Positions 19,425-29,774 of a stretch of 59,693 nucleotides of DNA are shown one piece after another. The translations under genes and the position numbers were made by a program. The first letter of the stretch is position 1. Every line of letters begins with the position of its first letter. The notes beneath the pieces are model-generated. The model did not search any database. It was not told the origin of the DNA and worked only from the letters and a program-made list of their open reading frames with translations. The stretch lies in contig CAIQON010000282.1 of the NCBI GenBank assembly GCA_903873475.1, forward strand, positions 1 through 59,693, in the 5' to 3' direction. This stretch comes from an uncultured bacterium (GTDB lineage: Bacteria > Pseudomonadota > Gammaproteobacteria > Burkholderiales > CAIKXV01).

Positions 19425-20387
19425 ATGAATCGATTGCTTGCAGGTGCCGCCGCCGCAGCGGCCGTCGTGTCGATGAATGCACAGGCACAGGACAACTTCC
19501 CGAACCGCCCGGTGCGGATCGTCGTGCCGTTCTCCGCCGGCAGCGCGACCGACATCCTCGCGCGTGCGCTCGCAGCCCGGCTTACCGAGGCCTGGGGCCA
19601 GCAGGTGCTGTCCGACAACCGGCCGGGCGCGCTGGGCATCATCGGCACCGAACTGATGCTCAAGGCAAACCCCGACGGCCATACGATGCTGATGGTGTCC
19701 TCCGGCCACGCAGCCAACGCGACGCTCGCCGCGAAGCTGCCGTTCGACACGGTGAAGGATTTCTCCGGCATCGCGCCGGTGGCGATCGTGCCGAACGTGC
19801 TGGTGGTGTCGCCCTCGTCCGGCGTGAAGTCGGTGCGCGACCTCGTCGAACTGTCGAAGAAGCGTCCGAATGGCCTGCTCTATGCATCGGCCGGCATCGG
19901 TAGTTCCACCCACCTGAATGGCGAGGTGGTGCGCGCCGCGCTCGGTATCCAGGCGCAGCACGTGCCGTTCAAGGGCGTGCCCGAAGGCCTGACCGACGTG
20001 ATCGGCGGCCGTGTCGACTTCTTCATGGTGCCGCTGGTCGCCTCGCTCAGCCAGCTGAAGGCAGGCAAGCTGCTCGGCCTCGCGGTCGGCACCAACAAGC
20101 GTTCGTCCGTGCTGCCCGACCTGCCGACGCTGGTCGAGACCTACCCGAACGCGGGCTTCGACGGCTGGTTCGGCCTGCTCGCGTCGTCGAAGTCGCCGCG
20201 TGCGCTGGTCGGTCGCCTGAACCGCGACGTGAACAAGGTGCTGTCGATGCCCGAGGTGCGCGAGCTTTTCCTGACCCAGGGCGCCGAGACGATGTCGATG
20301 ACGCCGGAGCAGTTCGACAAGTTCCTGACCGCCGAGGTCGCGCGCCTGGGCAAGGTGGTGCGCGAGTCGGGCGCGAAGGCCGAATAG
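19425..20387 (+). CDS. Bug/TctC family tripartite tricarboxylate transporter substrate-binding protein
   Basis: signal peptide; FPNRPVRIVVPFSAGSATDILAR; LSDNRPGALGIIGTE; PDGHTMLM. Confidence 0.92.
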   Translation: MNRLLAGAAAAAAVVSMNAQAQDNFPNRPVRIVVPFSAGSATDILARALAARLTEAWGQQVLSDNRPGALGIIGTELMLKANPDGHTMLMVSSGHAANATLAAKLPFDTVKDFSGIAPVAIVPNVLVVSPSSGVKSVRDLVELSKKRPNGLLYASAGIGSSTHLNGEVVRAALGIQAQHVPFKGVPEGLTDVIGGRVDFFMVPLVASLSQLKAGKLLGLAVGTNKRSSVLPDLPTLVETYPNAGFDGWFGLLASSKSPRALVGRLNRDVNKVLSMPEVRELFLTQGAETMSMTPEQFDKFLTAEVARLGKVVRESGAKAE

Positions 20388-20427
20388 CGAGCCGACCGAC
20401 ACACATTCCAACGAGGGGAGCGCATCG

Positions 20428-20823
20428 ATGAAGAAGGAACACCTGCCCACCGGCGAGGCCCAGAAGGGCCGCGCCTATTCGCCAGCGGTGATCACCGAGG
20501 GCGGACGCATCGTCTGGCTCGCCGGCCAGACCGCGCTCACCGATGCCGAGGGCAAGGACCTGTCCGGAAACTTCGAAGCGCAGGCCGAGCGCATCTTCGA
20601 CCTGCTCGGCGCGACCATCGCCCGGGCCGGCGGCACGCTCGCCGACATGGTCACGATGACCGTGTTCATCAATGATCCGCGCAATGGCGACAGGTTCGTC
20701 GCGCTGCGCGGCAAGCGCTTCCCCGACGGCAAGTACCCGGCGAGTGCGCTGATCACGGTCTCGCACTTCGCGCGGCCGGGCCTGCTGATCGAGATCCAGG
20801 GCGTCGCGGTGGTGGCCGAATGA
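20428..20823 (+). CDS. RidA/YjgF/UK114 family protein lacking the canonical Arg
   Basis: YSPAVITEGGRIVWLAGQTALTDAEG ... GKYPASALITVSHFARPGLLIEIQGVAVV. Confidence 0.85.
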   Translation: MKKEHLPTGEAQKGRAYSPAVITEGGRIVWLAGQTALTDAEGKDLSGNFEAQAERIFDLLGATIARAGGTLADMVTMTVFINDPRNGDRFVALRGKRFPDGKYPASALITVSHFARPGLLIEIQGVAVVAE

Positions 20824-21833
20824 ATCGGGTCGCGACCCGTGATGCCAACGGTGCGGTGATCGCTTCGGTGATTGCGTCGGTAATCCTTCCGGCCGCGCTG
20901 CTGGCGGCCGACGGTGCATGGGCCCAGGCACCGAAGTACCCGAGCAAACCGATCCGCCTCCTGGTCACGCTCGGGCCGGGTTCGGCCGGGGACAACCTGT
21001 CCCGGCTGATGGCCGACGGCCTGTCGCGTTCGCTCGGCCAGCAGGTGGTCGTCGACAACCGGCCGGGTGCCGGCGGCAACGTCGCGGCTGAACTCGCGGC
21101 GCGCGCCGCGCCCGACGGCTACACACTGTTCATCACCACGATCAGCACGCACGGCATCAATCCCACGCTGTACGGCAAGCTGGCCTTCGACCCGATCAAG
21201 GACTTCGCGCCGATCATCCTGGCGGCGTCCAGCCCGAACATGCTGGTCGTGCATCCGTCGCTGCCGGTGAGGACGGTGAAAGACTTCATCGCGCTGGCGC
21301 GGCAGAAGCCGGGCGAGCTCACCTATTCGTCGGGTGGCACCGGCACGTCGCAGCACATGGCGGGCGAACTGTTCGGCATGCTCACCAGTACCAGGCTGAC
21401 GCACATCGCCTACAAGAGCACGCCGCTGTCGGTCAACGCGGTGCTCTCGGGCGAGACCATCGCCTCGTTCGCCAGCGTGTCGGTGGTGTCGGGCATCGTG
21501 CAGGCGGGCAAGCTGCGCACGCTGGGCGTCACCAACGCGAAGCGCATCCCGTCGCTGCCCGACCTGCCGACGATCGCCGAGAGTGGCGTGCCGGGCTTCG
21601 CGATCGCCGCCTGGTTCGGTTTCTCCGCCACCGGTGGTACGCCCGAACCGATCGTGAACCTGCTCAACGCCGAGATGCGCAAGGTGCTCCAGGACCCGGG
21701 CAACCGCCAGAAACTGGCGGCCCAGGGCATGGACGTGCTCGACAGCACCCCGGCGGAGTTCGCCGCCTACATCCGCTCCGAGATCGATCTGTGGGGCAAG
21801 GTGGTCAAGGCGTCTGGCGCGAAGGTCCAGTAG
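20820..21833 (+). CDS. Bug/TctC family substrate-binding protein
   Basis: YPSKPIRLLVTLGPGSAGDNLSR, VDNRPGAGGNVAAELAARAAPDGYTLF; ATGA overlap with rid stop. Confidence 0.92.
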   Translation: MNRVATRDANGAVIASVIASVILPAALLAADGAWAQAPKYPSKPIRLLVTLGPGSAGDNLSRLMADGLSRSLGQQVVVDNRPGAGGNVAAELAARAAPDGYTLFITTISTHGINPTLYGKLAFDPIKDFAPIILAASSPNMLVVHPSLPVRTVKDFIALARQKPGELTYSSGGTGTSQHMAGELFGMLTSTRLTHIAYKSTPLSVNAVLSGETIASFASVSVVSGIVQAGKLRTLGVTNAKRIPSLPDLPTIAESGVPGFAIAAWFGFSATGGTPEPIVNLLNAEMRKVLQDPGNRQKLAAQGMDVLDSTPAEFAAYIRSEIDLWGKVVKASGAKVQ

Positions 21834-21913
21834 TCGCAGGGCGGGTACCCATGCAACGAGAGGCCGGCGGCGCACTGCACGGCCCGGCTCGAAGAGAAAA
21901 TGGAGGAGCATCG

Positions 21914-22930
21914 ATGGAACACGAGTGCACGCGTTCGAAGCAAGTCGCCCCCTGCCTGCAGGCGATCGCCGGCGCTATCGCGCTCGGCGTCTCCGGCGGG
22001 GCATTCGCCCAGGCCGATGCGGCGAAGGATTTCCCCAACCGGCCGCTGCGCATCATGGGCCAGGGCGTGGGCAGCACCGCCGACTACCTGTCGCGGGTCA
22101 TCGGGCAGAAGCTGAGCGAGCGCTGGGGACAGCCGGTCGTGGTGGACAACCGCGCGGGTGCGGGCGGCACCATCCCGACCGAGGTGGCGGCGCGCGCGAC
22201 GCCGGACGGGCATACGCTGGTGATGGGGCATGCCGGGCCGATGGTGAGCGCCGTCACTTTGTACCCGAAGCTGTCCTACGACCCGGTGCGCGACCTGCAG
22301 CCGCTGTCGATGGTGGCGCAGGGCGTCACCGCGCTGGTGGTGAACAGCACCCTGCCCGTGACCAGCGTCAAGGACCTGATCGCCTACGCAAAGCAGAAGG
22401 GGCGGCTGACCTACGGTTCGGCGGGCAACGGCACGATCAGCCACCTGTCGGGAGAACTGTTCAAGAAAGTCGCGGGCATCGACCTGGAGCATGTGCCTTA
22501 CAAGAGTGCGGGCGCCGCACTGACCGGGCTCCTGTCCGGCGACGTGCAGGTGTCGTTCCTGTCCCCGGTCACCGTGGCCGGGCAGTTGAAGGCCGGCGGT
22601 GCCGCGAAGATGCGCCCGCTTGCGGTTTCGAGCCCGAAGCGCTTCATCGGCGCGCCGGACATCCCCGGCTCCGCCGAGGCCGGCCTGCCGCAGTTCGAGG
22701 CGCGCCTGTGGTTCGGTCTGTTCACGACGCAGAAGACACCGAAGCCGGTGGTCGACAAGCTGCACCAGGCGATCGTCGAAATCCTCGCGATGCCTGATGT
22801 GCGCGAGACCATCCTCAAGCAGGGCATCGAAGTCGTATCGTCGTCGCCTGCAGAGCTCGGCCGCTTCGTCACGGACGAGATCGCCCGCTGGACGCCGATC
22901 ATCAAGGCGGCCGGGATCACCGCAGACTGA
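21914..22930 (+). CDS. Bug/TctC family substrate-binding protein
   Basis: FPNRPLRIMGQGVGSTADYLSR, VVDNRAGAGGTIPTEVAARATPDGHTLVMG. Confidence 0.9.
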   Translation: MEHECTRSKQVAPCLQAIAGAIALGVSGGAFAQADAAKDFPNRPLRIMGQGVGSTADYLSRVIGQKLSERWGQPVVVDNRAGAGGTIPTEVAARATPDGHTLVMGHAGPMVSAVTLYPKLSYDPVRDLQPLSMVAQGVTALVVNSTLPVTSVKDLIAYAKQKGRLTYGSAGNGTISHLSGELFKKVAGIDLEHVPYKSAGAALTGLLSGDVQVSFLSPVTVAGQLKAGGAAKMRPLAVSSPKRFIGAPDIPGSAEAGLPQFEARLWFGLFTTQKTPKPVVDKLHQAIVEILAMPDVRETILKQGIEVVSSSPAELGRFVTDEIARWTPIIKAAGITAD

Positions 22931-22949
22931 CCGGAGCAGGCACGCCTCG

Positions 22950-23933
<984 letters not shown>

Positions 23934-23935
23934 AC

Positions 23936-25114
23936 ATGCCCGCCGCCATCCCCGATTCCCTGTATCCCCGTTTCTCCGATGCCGAGTTCGAGCGGCGTCA
24001 TGCCCGTGCGCGCATCCTGATGTCCGGCGAGGGCCTCGCGGCGCTCGTGGTGTACGGCCACTCGGGCATGTCGCGCCACATGCAGGCCGACGTGCTCTGG
24101 CTGTCGGGCTTCTTCGGCAACCGCAACAACTACGTGGCGATGGTCGACGGTGGCGCGCCGGTGCTGTTCGCGCAGTCGCACAACCATGTGCCCAACGCGC
24201 GCGAGATGGCGTCGATCGAGACGCGCTGGGGCGGCGCCGATTCCGCGGCCACGATCGCGCGCTTCCTGCTAGACGCCGGCACTGCACCCGGCGTGCTCGG
24301 CTGGGTCGGCGACGTGCCGGCCGCCGACTGGCTCACCTGGCAGAAGCTGCTTCCCGGCTGGACCTTCCGCGAGGTGACGCCGAAGTTCCGCAACCTGCGC
24401 CAGGTGAAGAGCGACGAAGAGATCGAATGGCTGCGCCTAGGCGCACAGCTGACCGATGCCGCGCTGCAGGCGCTGATCGACGGCGCGCATGCCGGGCTGC
24501 GCGAGGCGCAACTCGGTGCGATCGTCGAATCGGCCGGCTTCGCCGCCGGTGGCCTGCCGCACCTGTGCTACCTGTCCTCCGGCGGCCAGGACGAGGCTTC
24601 GGCCTGCGTGCCCAGGCAGAACCTCACGCAGCGCGTGCTGCGCAAGGGCGACGTGGTGAACAACGAGATCAGCATCAGCCACTGGGGCTACTCGGGGCAG
24701 ATCCAGCGGCCGATCTTCATCGGCGAGGCGCCCGGCCCGCGCTATGCGTCGCTGTGCGCGGTCGCGCTCGAGTCCTACCAGCGCGGGCTCGAGGTGCTGC
24801 GCGCGGGCGCCACCAGCGACGACCTGCTCGACGCGGCCGAGGTGATCCACGAGCGCGGCTTCACCATCAACGACTCCTTCCTGCACGGCTTCGGCGTCGG
24901 GCTGCTGCCACCGAACCTCGGCACCCGGCGCACCGCCAAGGGCCGCTCGATAGCCCCGTTCGTGTTCGAGAAGAACATGTGCGTGGTGCTGCAGCCGAAC
25001 ATCGTCACCGAGGACGAGCGCGCCGGCGTGCAGCTCGGCAACCTCGTGCGCATCACCGAGCGTGGCGCAGAGAACCTGCATTCGGTGCCGCTGCGGTTTT
25101 TCGTCACCGGCTGA
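23936..25114 (+). CDS. M24-fold (pita-bread) protein, creatinase/prolidase-like, metal ligands not conserved
   Basis: VVYGHSGMSRHMQADVLWLSGFFGNRNNYVAM N-domain; KSDEEIEWLRLGAQLTDAAL linker; HGFGVG in C-domain. Confidence 0.8.
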   Translation: MPAAIPDSLYPRFSDAEFERRHARARILMSGEGLAALVVYGHSGMSRHMQADVLWLSGFFGNRNNYVAMVDGGAPVLFAQSHNHVPNAREMASIETRWGGADSAATIARFLLDAGTAPGVLGWVGDVPAADWLTWQKLLPGWTFREVTPKFRNLRQVKSDEEIEWLRLGAQLTDAALQALIDGAHAGLREAQLGAIVESAGFAAGGLPHLCYLSSGGQDEASACVPRQNLTQRVLRKGDVVNNEISISHWGYSGQIQRPIFIGEAPGPRYASLCAVALESYQRGLEVLRAGATSDDLLDAAEVIHERGFTINDSFLHGFGVGLLPPNLGTRRTAKGRSIAPFVFEKNMCVVLQPNIVTEDERAGVQLGNLVRITERGAENLHSVPLRFFVTG

Positions 25115-25182
25115 TGGAGGCCGCCATGCATGCAAAGGCGACCCTGCCAGCGGGTTCCGTCGTTCCTGGAGGAGGAAAAGCG

Positions 25183-26244
25183 ATGAACGTATCCGGATGG
25201 TTTTCGGGCAGCAGGCAGGGCGCTGGCCACCACAGGTCGATGTTCGCCGGCATGCTGGCGACCGTGATGGTCGCGCTGGGCGGTGCCGCGGCGGCGACCG
25301 TGGCCACTGCGCTGGCGGCGCCGGGTACGGCGCTGGCGGCCGAATTGAAATACCCGGTGCGTCCGGTGCGGCTGGTGGTGCCGTTCCCGCCCGGTGCGGC
25401 GAGCGACTTCCTCGGCCGCACGCTGGGTGCGCGCCTGTTCGAGACCTGGGGCCAGCAGGTGGTGGTCGACAACCGGCCGGGCGGCGGCGGCATCATGGGA
25501 GGCCAACTGGTGGCGGCGGCGGCGCCCGACGGCTATACGATGTCTCTGGTCGGCACGCCGCACCTGGCCGCACCGCTGCTGCAGCGCGACCTGCCGTACC
25601 GACCGATCGAGGACTTCACGATGGTGATGCAGATCGCATCGCTCGCCAACGTGCTGGTCGTGGCACAGCAGCTTCCGGTGAAGACGCTGCCCGAGTTCCT
25701 CGCGCATGCGAAGTCGCGTCCCGGCCAGCTCAACATGGGCTCGGCCGGCGTCGGCAGCGGCTCGCACATGGCCGGAGAATTCTTCCGCCAGGCTGCGGGC
25801 ATCGATACCGTGCATGTGCCGTTCAAGCTGCTGTCCGATGCACTGTCGGAGATGTTCGCCGGGCGCGTGCACTACTACGTGTTCCCGGTCGCGGCGATCG
25901 CGCCGGTGCTGCGCGAAGGGCGGCTGCGTCCGATCGCAGTGACCTCGGCGAAGCGCGCCAGCGGCTTCCCCGACGTGCCGGCGATGACCGAAGCCGGCAT
26001 GCCGGGCTTCGTCTACGACACCTGGTTCGGCATCATCGGGCCGGCGAAGCTGCCGGTGGCGATCGTCGACCGCTGGGTGGCCGACCTCGGGAAGATCCTG
26101 CGCGAGCCGGATACCGTCGAGCGCATGCTCAAGAGCGGCAGCGACCCGGCACCCACGAACGCGGCGGAGTTCCTCGCGCTGATGAAGGCCGAGTATCCGC
26201 GCTACGCGAAGCTCATCAAGCAGGCCAACCTGCGCATCGACTAG
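25183..26244 (+). CDS. Bug/TctC family substrate-binding protein
   Basis: GGAGG RBS upstream; YPVRPVRLVVPFPPGAASDFLGR, VVDNRPGGGGIMGG, PDGYTMSLVG. Confidence 0.9.
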   Translation: MNVSGWFSGSRQGAGHHRSMFAGMLATVMVALGGAAAATVATALAAPGTALAAELKYPVRPVRLVVPFPPGAASDFLGRTLGARLFETWGQQVVVDNRPGGGGIMGGQLVAAAAPDGYTMSLVGTPHLAAPLLQRDLPYRPIEDFTMVMQIASLANVLVVAQQLPVKTLPEFLAHAKSRPGQLNMGSAGVGSGSHMAGEFFRQAAGIDTVHVPFKLLSDALSEMFAGRVHYYVFPVAAIAPVLREGRLRPIAVTSAKRASGFPDVPAMTEAGMPGFVYDTWFGIIGPAKLPVAIVDRWVADLGKILREPDTVERMLKSGSDPAPTNAAEFLALMKAEYPRYAKLIKQANLRID

Positions 26245-26256
26245 GAAGAACGGAAC

Positions 26257-27330
26257 ATGGCAAGGGATCCCCGCGTGCAATCGGCGATCGACCACTGGTC
26301 GCCGCGATTCATCATCAATGGCGTGCCGTCGGCCGACTTCGCGGAGGTCACGGCGGCCTGCGAGACCTGGGACGACTGGTGCGCTGCCTGGGGCGAGCGT
26401 GCGAAGGTGCACGAGGCCCTCGGCGAGCAGGCGCTGGCCGACGGCTACCGGCTCTCGGCCGGCGCGCATTTCACCCGTGCGGCAGTCTGCCACCACTTCG
26501 GCAAGTTCCTGTTCGTCAACGACCTCGTGCAGCAGAAGGCCGCCAACATGCGCGCAGTCGAGTGCCGCAACAAGGCGCTGCCACTGATCGATCCGCCGGG
26601 CGAACGTGTCGCGATTCCTTACGAAGGCAAGGTGCTCTACGGCAACCTGCGCAAGCCGAAGGGCGTCGAGCGGCCGCCGGTAGTGGTCATGTGCATGGGG
26701 CTCGATTCGACGAAGGAGGAGATGGACGACTACGAGAACCGCTTCCTCGCGCGCGGCGTGGCGACCCTGCCGTTCGACGGGCCGGGGCAGGGCGAGGCCG
26801 AGTACGACTTCCCGATCTGCCCCGAGTTCGAGCGGCCGGTGAAGGCGGTGGTCGACTGGATCGAGACGCGTGCCGACCTCGATGCGGGTCGCATCGGCAT
26901 CTGGGGCGTGTCCTTCGGCGGTTACTATGCGCCGCGCGCCGCCGCGTTCGAGAAGCGGATCAAGGCCTGCGTGTCGTTGTCCGGTGCCTTCCAGCGCAAG
27001 ACGACGTTCGAAGGCCGGCCGGTGATCAACGTCGAGGCGTTCCGTGTACGCTCCGGCAGCAAGGATCTGGAAGAGGCGGGGCAGGTCGCGGCAAGGGTCA
27101 GCCTCGCCGACTGCGCGAAGGACATCACCTGCCCGATCTACATCCTGGCCGGCACGAAGGACAGGCTGACCGGGGTCGACCAGGCCAGCAAGCTCGCCGC
27201 GGCGGTGTCCGGGCCGGTGACGCTGTCGATCATCGAGGGCGGCAACCACGTGGTGAACAACTACTGGTACACCTACCGGGACCAGACCGCCGACTGGATG
27301 GCGACGCAACTCGGGGTGCCGAAGCGCTGA
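26257..27330 (+). CDS. alpha/beta hydrolase, 2,6-dihydroxypseudooxynicotine hydrolase / FrsA-like (paralog B)
   Basis: co-linear and highly similar to 18230-19300 product: VVVMCMGLDSTKEEMDDYE, FDGPGQGEAEYDFP, WGVSFGGYYAPRAAAFEKR, GNHVVNN. Confidence 0.82.
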   Translation: MARDPRVQSAIDHWSPRFIINGVPSADFAEVTAACETWDDWCAAWGERAKVHEALGEQALADGYRLSAGAHFTRAAVCHHFGKFLFVNDLVQQKAANMRAVECRNKALPLIDPPGERVAIPYEGKVLYGNLRKPKGVERPPVVVMCMGLDSTKEEMDDYENRFLARGVATLPFDGPGQGEAEYDFPICPEFERPVKAVVDWIETRADLDAGRIGIWGVSFGGYYAPRAAAFEKRIKACVSLSGAFQRKTTFEGRPVINVEAFRVRSGSKDLEEAGQVAARVSLADCAKDITCPIYILAGTKDRLTGVDQASKLAAAVSGPVTLSIIEGGNHVVNNYWYTYRDQTADWMATQLGVPKR

Positions 27331-27376
27331 GCGCGCGCAGGCCGCGAACACGAACGAAACGACGGAGAAGCATCGA

Positions 27377-28738
27377 ATGGCCAAGAAGCTGAAGAAGGTC
27401 GAGCCGCAGCAGGTCAAGGCGGCGGACATCCCGGTCAAGGCGCGGCGCGGCAAGTCGCTGGCCGAGACCATGATGGACTACCCGGACCCCGACCACCGCT
27501 GGGACCGCCCGCTGCAGGCGCCCGGCCGGATGCAGGTCGACTTCGAGGAGCGGGTCAACTTCCAGCGGCTGCACACCTACCGCCTGGCGCGCACCAAGGC
27601 CGCGCTCGCGCGCAGCGGCATGGGCGCGATGCTCTGCTTCGACCAGTACAACGTGCGCTACACCACCAGCACGGTGATCGGCGAGTGGGCGCGCGACAAG
27701 CTGACCCGCTGGTCGCTGGTCACCGGCAATGGCGAGCCCTACATCTGGGATTTCGGTTCTGCGGCCCGGCACCATCGCATCTACTGCCCGTGGCTGCCGA
27801 CCAACCATGTGTTCGCCGGCAACGTCGGACTGCGTGGCGCGATCAACCCCGCGGTGGGGCTGTTCGAGGAGGCGGCGAAGGAGATCTTCGACATCCTGAA
27901 GCAGGAAGGCGTGGCGGACATGCCGCTGGGCATCGACGTGGTCGAGCCGCCGTTCCTGTTCGCGCTGCAGAAGCTCGGCCTGAAGATCGTCGACGGCCAG
28001 CAGATGATGCTCACGGCGCGCGAGATCAAGAGCCATGACGAGATCACCCTGCTCAACACGGCCAGCGCCATGGTCGATGGCGTCTACCAGGATATCTTCG
28101 AGGCGCTCAAGCCGGGCGTGCGCGAGAACGAAGTGGTCGCCATGGCCACCAAGCGCCTTTACGAAATGGGTTCGGACTGCGTCGAGGCGATCAACGCGAT
28201 CGCCGGCGAGCGTTGCAGCCCCCATCCGCACAACTTCACTGACCGGCTTATCCGCCCGGGCGACCAGGCCTATTTCGACATCATCCAGTCGTACATGGGC
28301 TACCGTACCTGCTACTACCGCACGTTCACGGTGGGCAGCGCGACCCGTGCGCAGCAGGACGCCTACAAGCGTGCACGCAGCTGGATGGATGGCGCGATCT
28401 CCATGCTCAAGCCGGGCGTGAGCACCGACAAGGTCGCCGCCGCCTTCCCGAAATGCACCGAGATCGGCTTCGAGACCGAGATGTCCGCCTTCGGCCTGAA
28501 CTTCTGCCACGGCCTGGGGCTGGGCCTGCACGAGCGGCCGCTGATCTCGCGGCTGAACTCGTTCAAGGATCCGTACGAACTCAAGGCCGGCATGGTGTTC
28601 GCGGTCGAGACGTTCTGCCCGGCGAAGGACGGCGTGTCGGCTGCGCGCATCGAGGAGGAAGTGGTACTGACGCCCAATGGCGCGCAGGTCATCTCCCTGT
28701 TCCCGGCGCAGGAACTGCCGATCGCCAACAAGTACTGA
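27377..28738 (+). CDS. M24 family metallopeptidase-fold protein (DddP/prolidase-like branch)
   Basis: AMLCFDQYNVRYTTSTVIGEWA, AREIKSHDEITLLNTASAMVD, CHGLGLGLHERP, GMVFAVETFCP, EEEVVLTPNG. Confidence 0.8.
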   Translation: MAKKLKKVEPQQVKAADIPVKARRGKSLAETMMDYPDPDHRWDRPLQAPGRMQVDFEERVNFQRLHTYRLARTKAALARSGMGAMLCFDQYNVRYTTSTVIGEWARDKLTRWSLVTGNGEPYIWDFGSAARHHRIYCPWLPTNHVFAGNVGLRGAINPAVGLFEEAAKEIFDILKQEGVADMPLGIDVVEPPFLFALQKLGLKIVDGQQMMLTAREIKSHDEITLLNTASAMVDGVYQDIFEALKPGVRENEVVAMATKRLYEMGSDCVEAINAIAGERCSPHPHNFTDRLIRPGDQAYFDIIQSYMGYRTCYYRTFTVGSATRAQQDAYKRARSWMDGAISMLKPGVSTDKVAAAFPKCTEIGFETEMSAFGLNFCHGLGLGLHERPLISRLNSFKDPYELKAGMVFAVETFCPAKDGVSAARIEEEVVLTPNGAQVISLFPAQELPIANKY

Positions 28739-28757
28739 GTACCGACAAGGGAATCCG

Positions 28758-29774
28758 ATGAGTGCCATTCCGAAAGCGAAGAAGCCGGCGTTCGAGATCG
28801 GGCGCGAGACGCGCCTGGACCTGTTCCGGATGCAACTCGAACTGCGCATGACCGAGAAACGCGCGTTCGATCTGTTCCTGCAGAACCTGATCAAGGGCAC
28901 CAGCCACCTGGCCCTCGGGCAGGAGGCGATCGCCGCCGCGTTCGGCGTCGCGATGAAGCCCGACGACTACACCTTCTGCACCTACCGCGGCCATGCGCAC
29001 ACGCTCGCCCGTGGCGCGTCGATGTCGGGCGTGCTGGGCGAGTTGATGGGCCGTGAATGCGGCCTGCTCGCCGGCAAGGGCGGTTCGATGCACCTGACCG
29101 ACGTCGAGAAGGGCGTGATGGGCTCGTACGCGATCATCGGTGCGCACCTGCCGATCGCCGCGGGCGCCGCCTGGTCGGCACAGTACCGCGGCACGAAGCA
29201 GGTGTCGGTGTGCTTCTTCGGCGACGGTACGACCAACATCGGCGCATTCCACGAGGCGCTGAACTTCTCGGTGGTCTGGAAGCTGCCGGTGGTGTTCGTC
29301 TGCGAGAACAACTTCTACATGGAATACACCCCGATCCGATCGGTGACTGCGGTGGATGCGCCGGCCGCCGACCGTGCGTCGGCCTACGGCCTGCCGTCGA
29401 TCATCGTCGACGGCAACGATGCCGACATCATGTACGAGACGGCGATGGCAGCGATCGACCTGGCGCGTGCCGGTGGCGGCCCCTCGCTGATCGAGGCGCG
29501 CACCTACCGCCATTCGGGCCATTCGCGCGCCGACCCGGCGAAGTACCGGCCGGAAGGCGAGCTCGAGGAATGGCTGAAGAAGGATCCGATCCCGACCTAC
29601 CGCGAGCGCCTGCTGCGCCTGGGCTTCTCGGAAGGCACGTTGAAGGGTATCGAGGAAGACACGCAGCGCAGGGTGGACGAGGCGACCGCGATCGCGAAAG
29701 CCTCGCCCACGCCTTCGCTCGACCTGATCGACAAGGATGTCTGGGCAGACGGGAGCACGGCATGGCGGAACTGA
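28758..29774 (+). CDS. thiamine-diphosphate-dependent 2-oxoacid/acetoin dehydrogenase E1 alpha subunit
   Basis: TPP motif GDGTTNIGAFHEALNFSVVWKLPVVFVCENN; HLALGQEAIAAAFG. Confidence 0.9.
   Translation: MSAIPKAKKPAFEIGRETRLDLFRMQLELRMTEKRAFDLFLQNLIKGTSHLALGQEAIAAAFGVAMKPDDYTFCTYRGHAHTLARGASMSGVLGELMGRECGLLAGKGGSMHLTDVEKGVMGSYAIIGAHLPIAAGAAWSAQYRGTKQVSVCFFGDGTTNIGAFHEALNFSVVWKLPVVFVCENNFYMEYTPIRSVTAVDAPAADRASAYGLPSIIVDGNDADIMYETAMAAIDLARAGGGPSLIEARTYRHSGHSRADPAKYRPEGELEEWLKKDPIPTYRERLLRLGFSEGTLKGIEEDTQRRVDEATAIAKASPTPSLDLIDKDVWADGSTAWRN

Noticed and set aside
24775-27471. 898-aa minus-strand ORF
   Set aside because: Antisense to M24a, Bug and hydrolase B, all with clear motifs.
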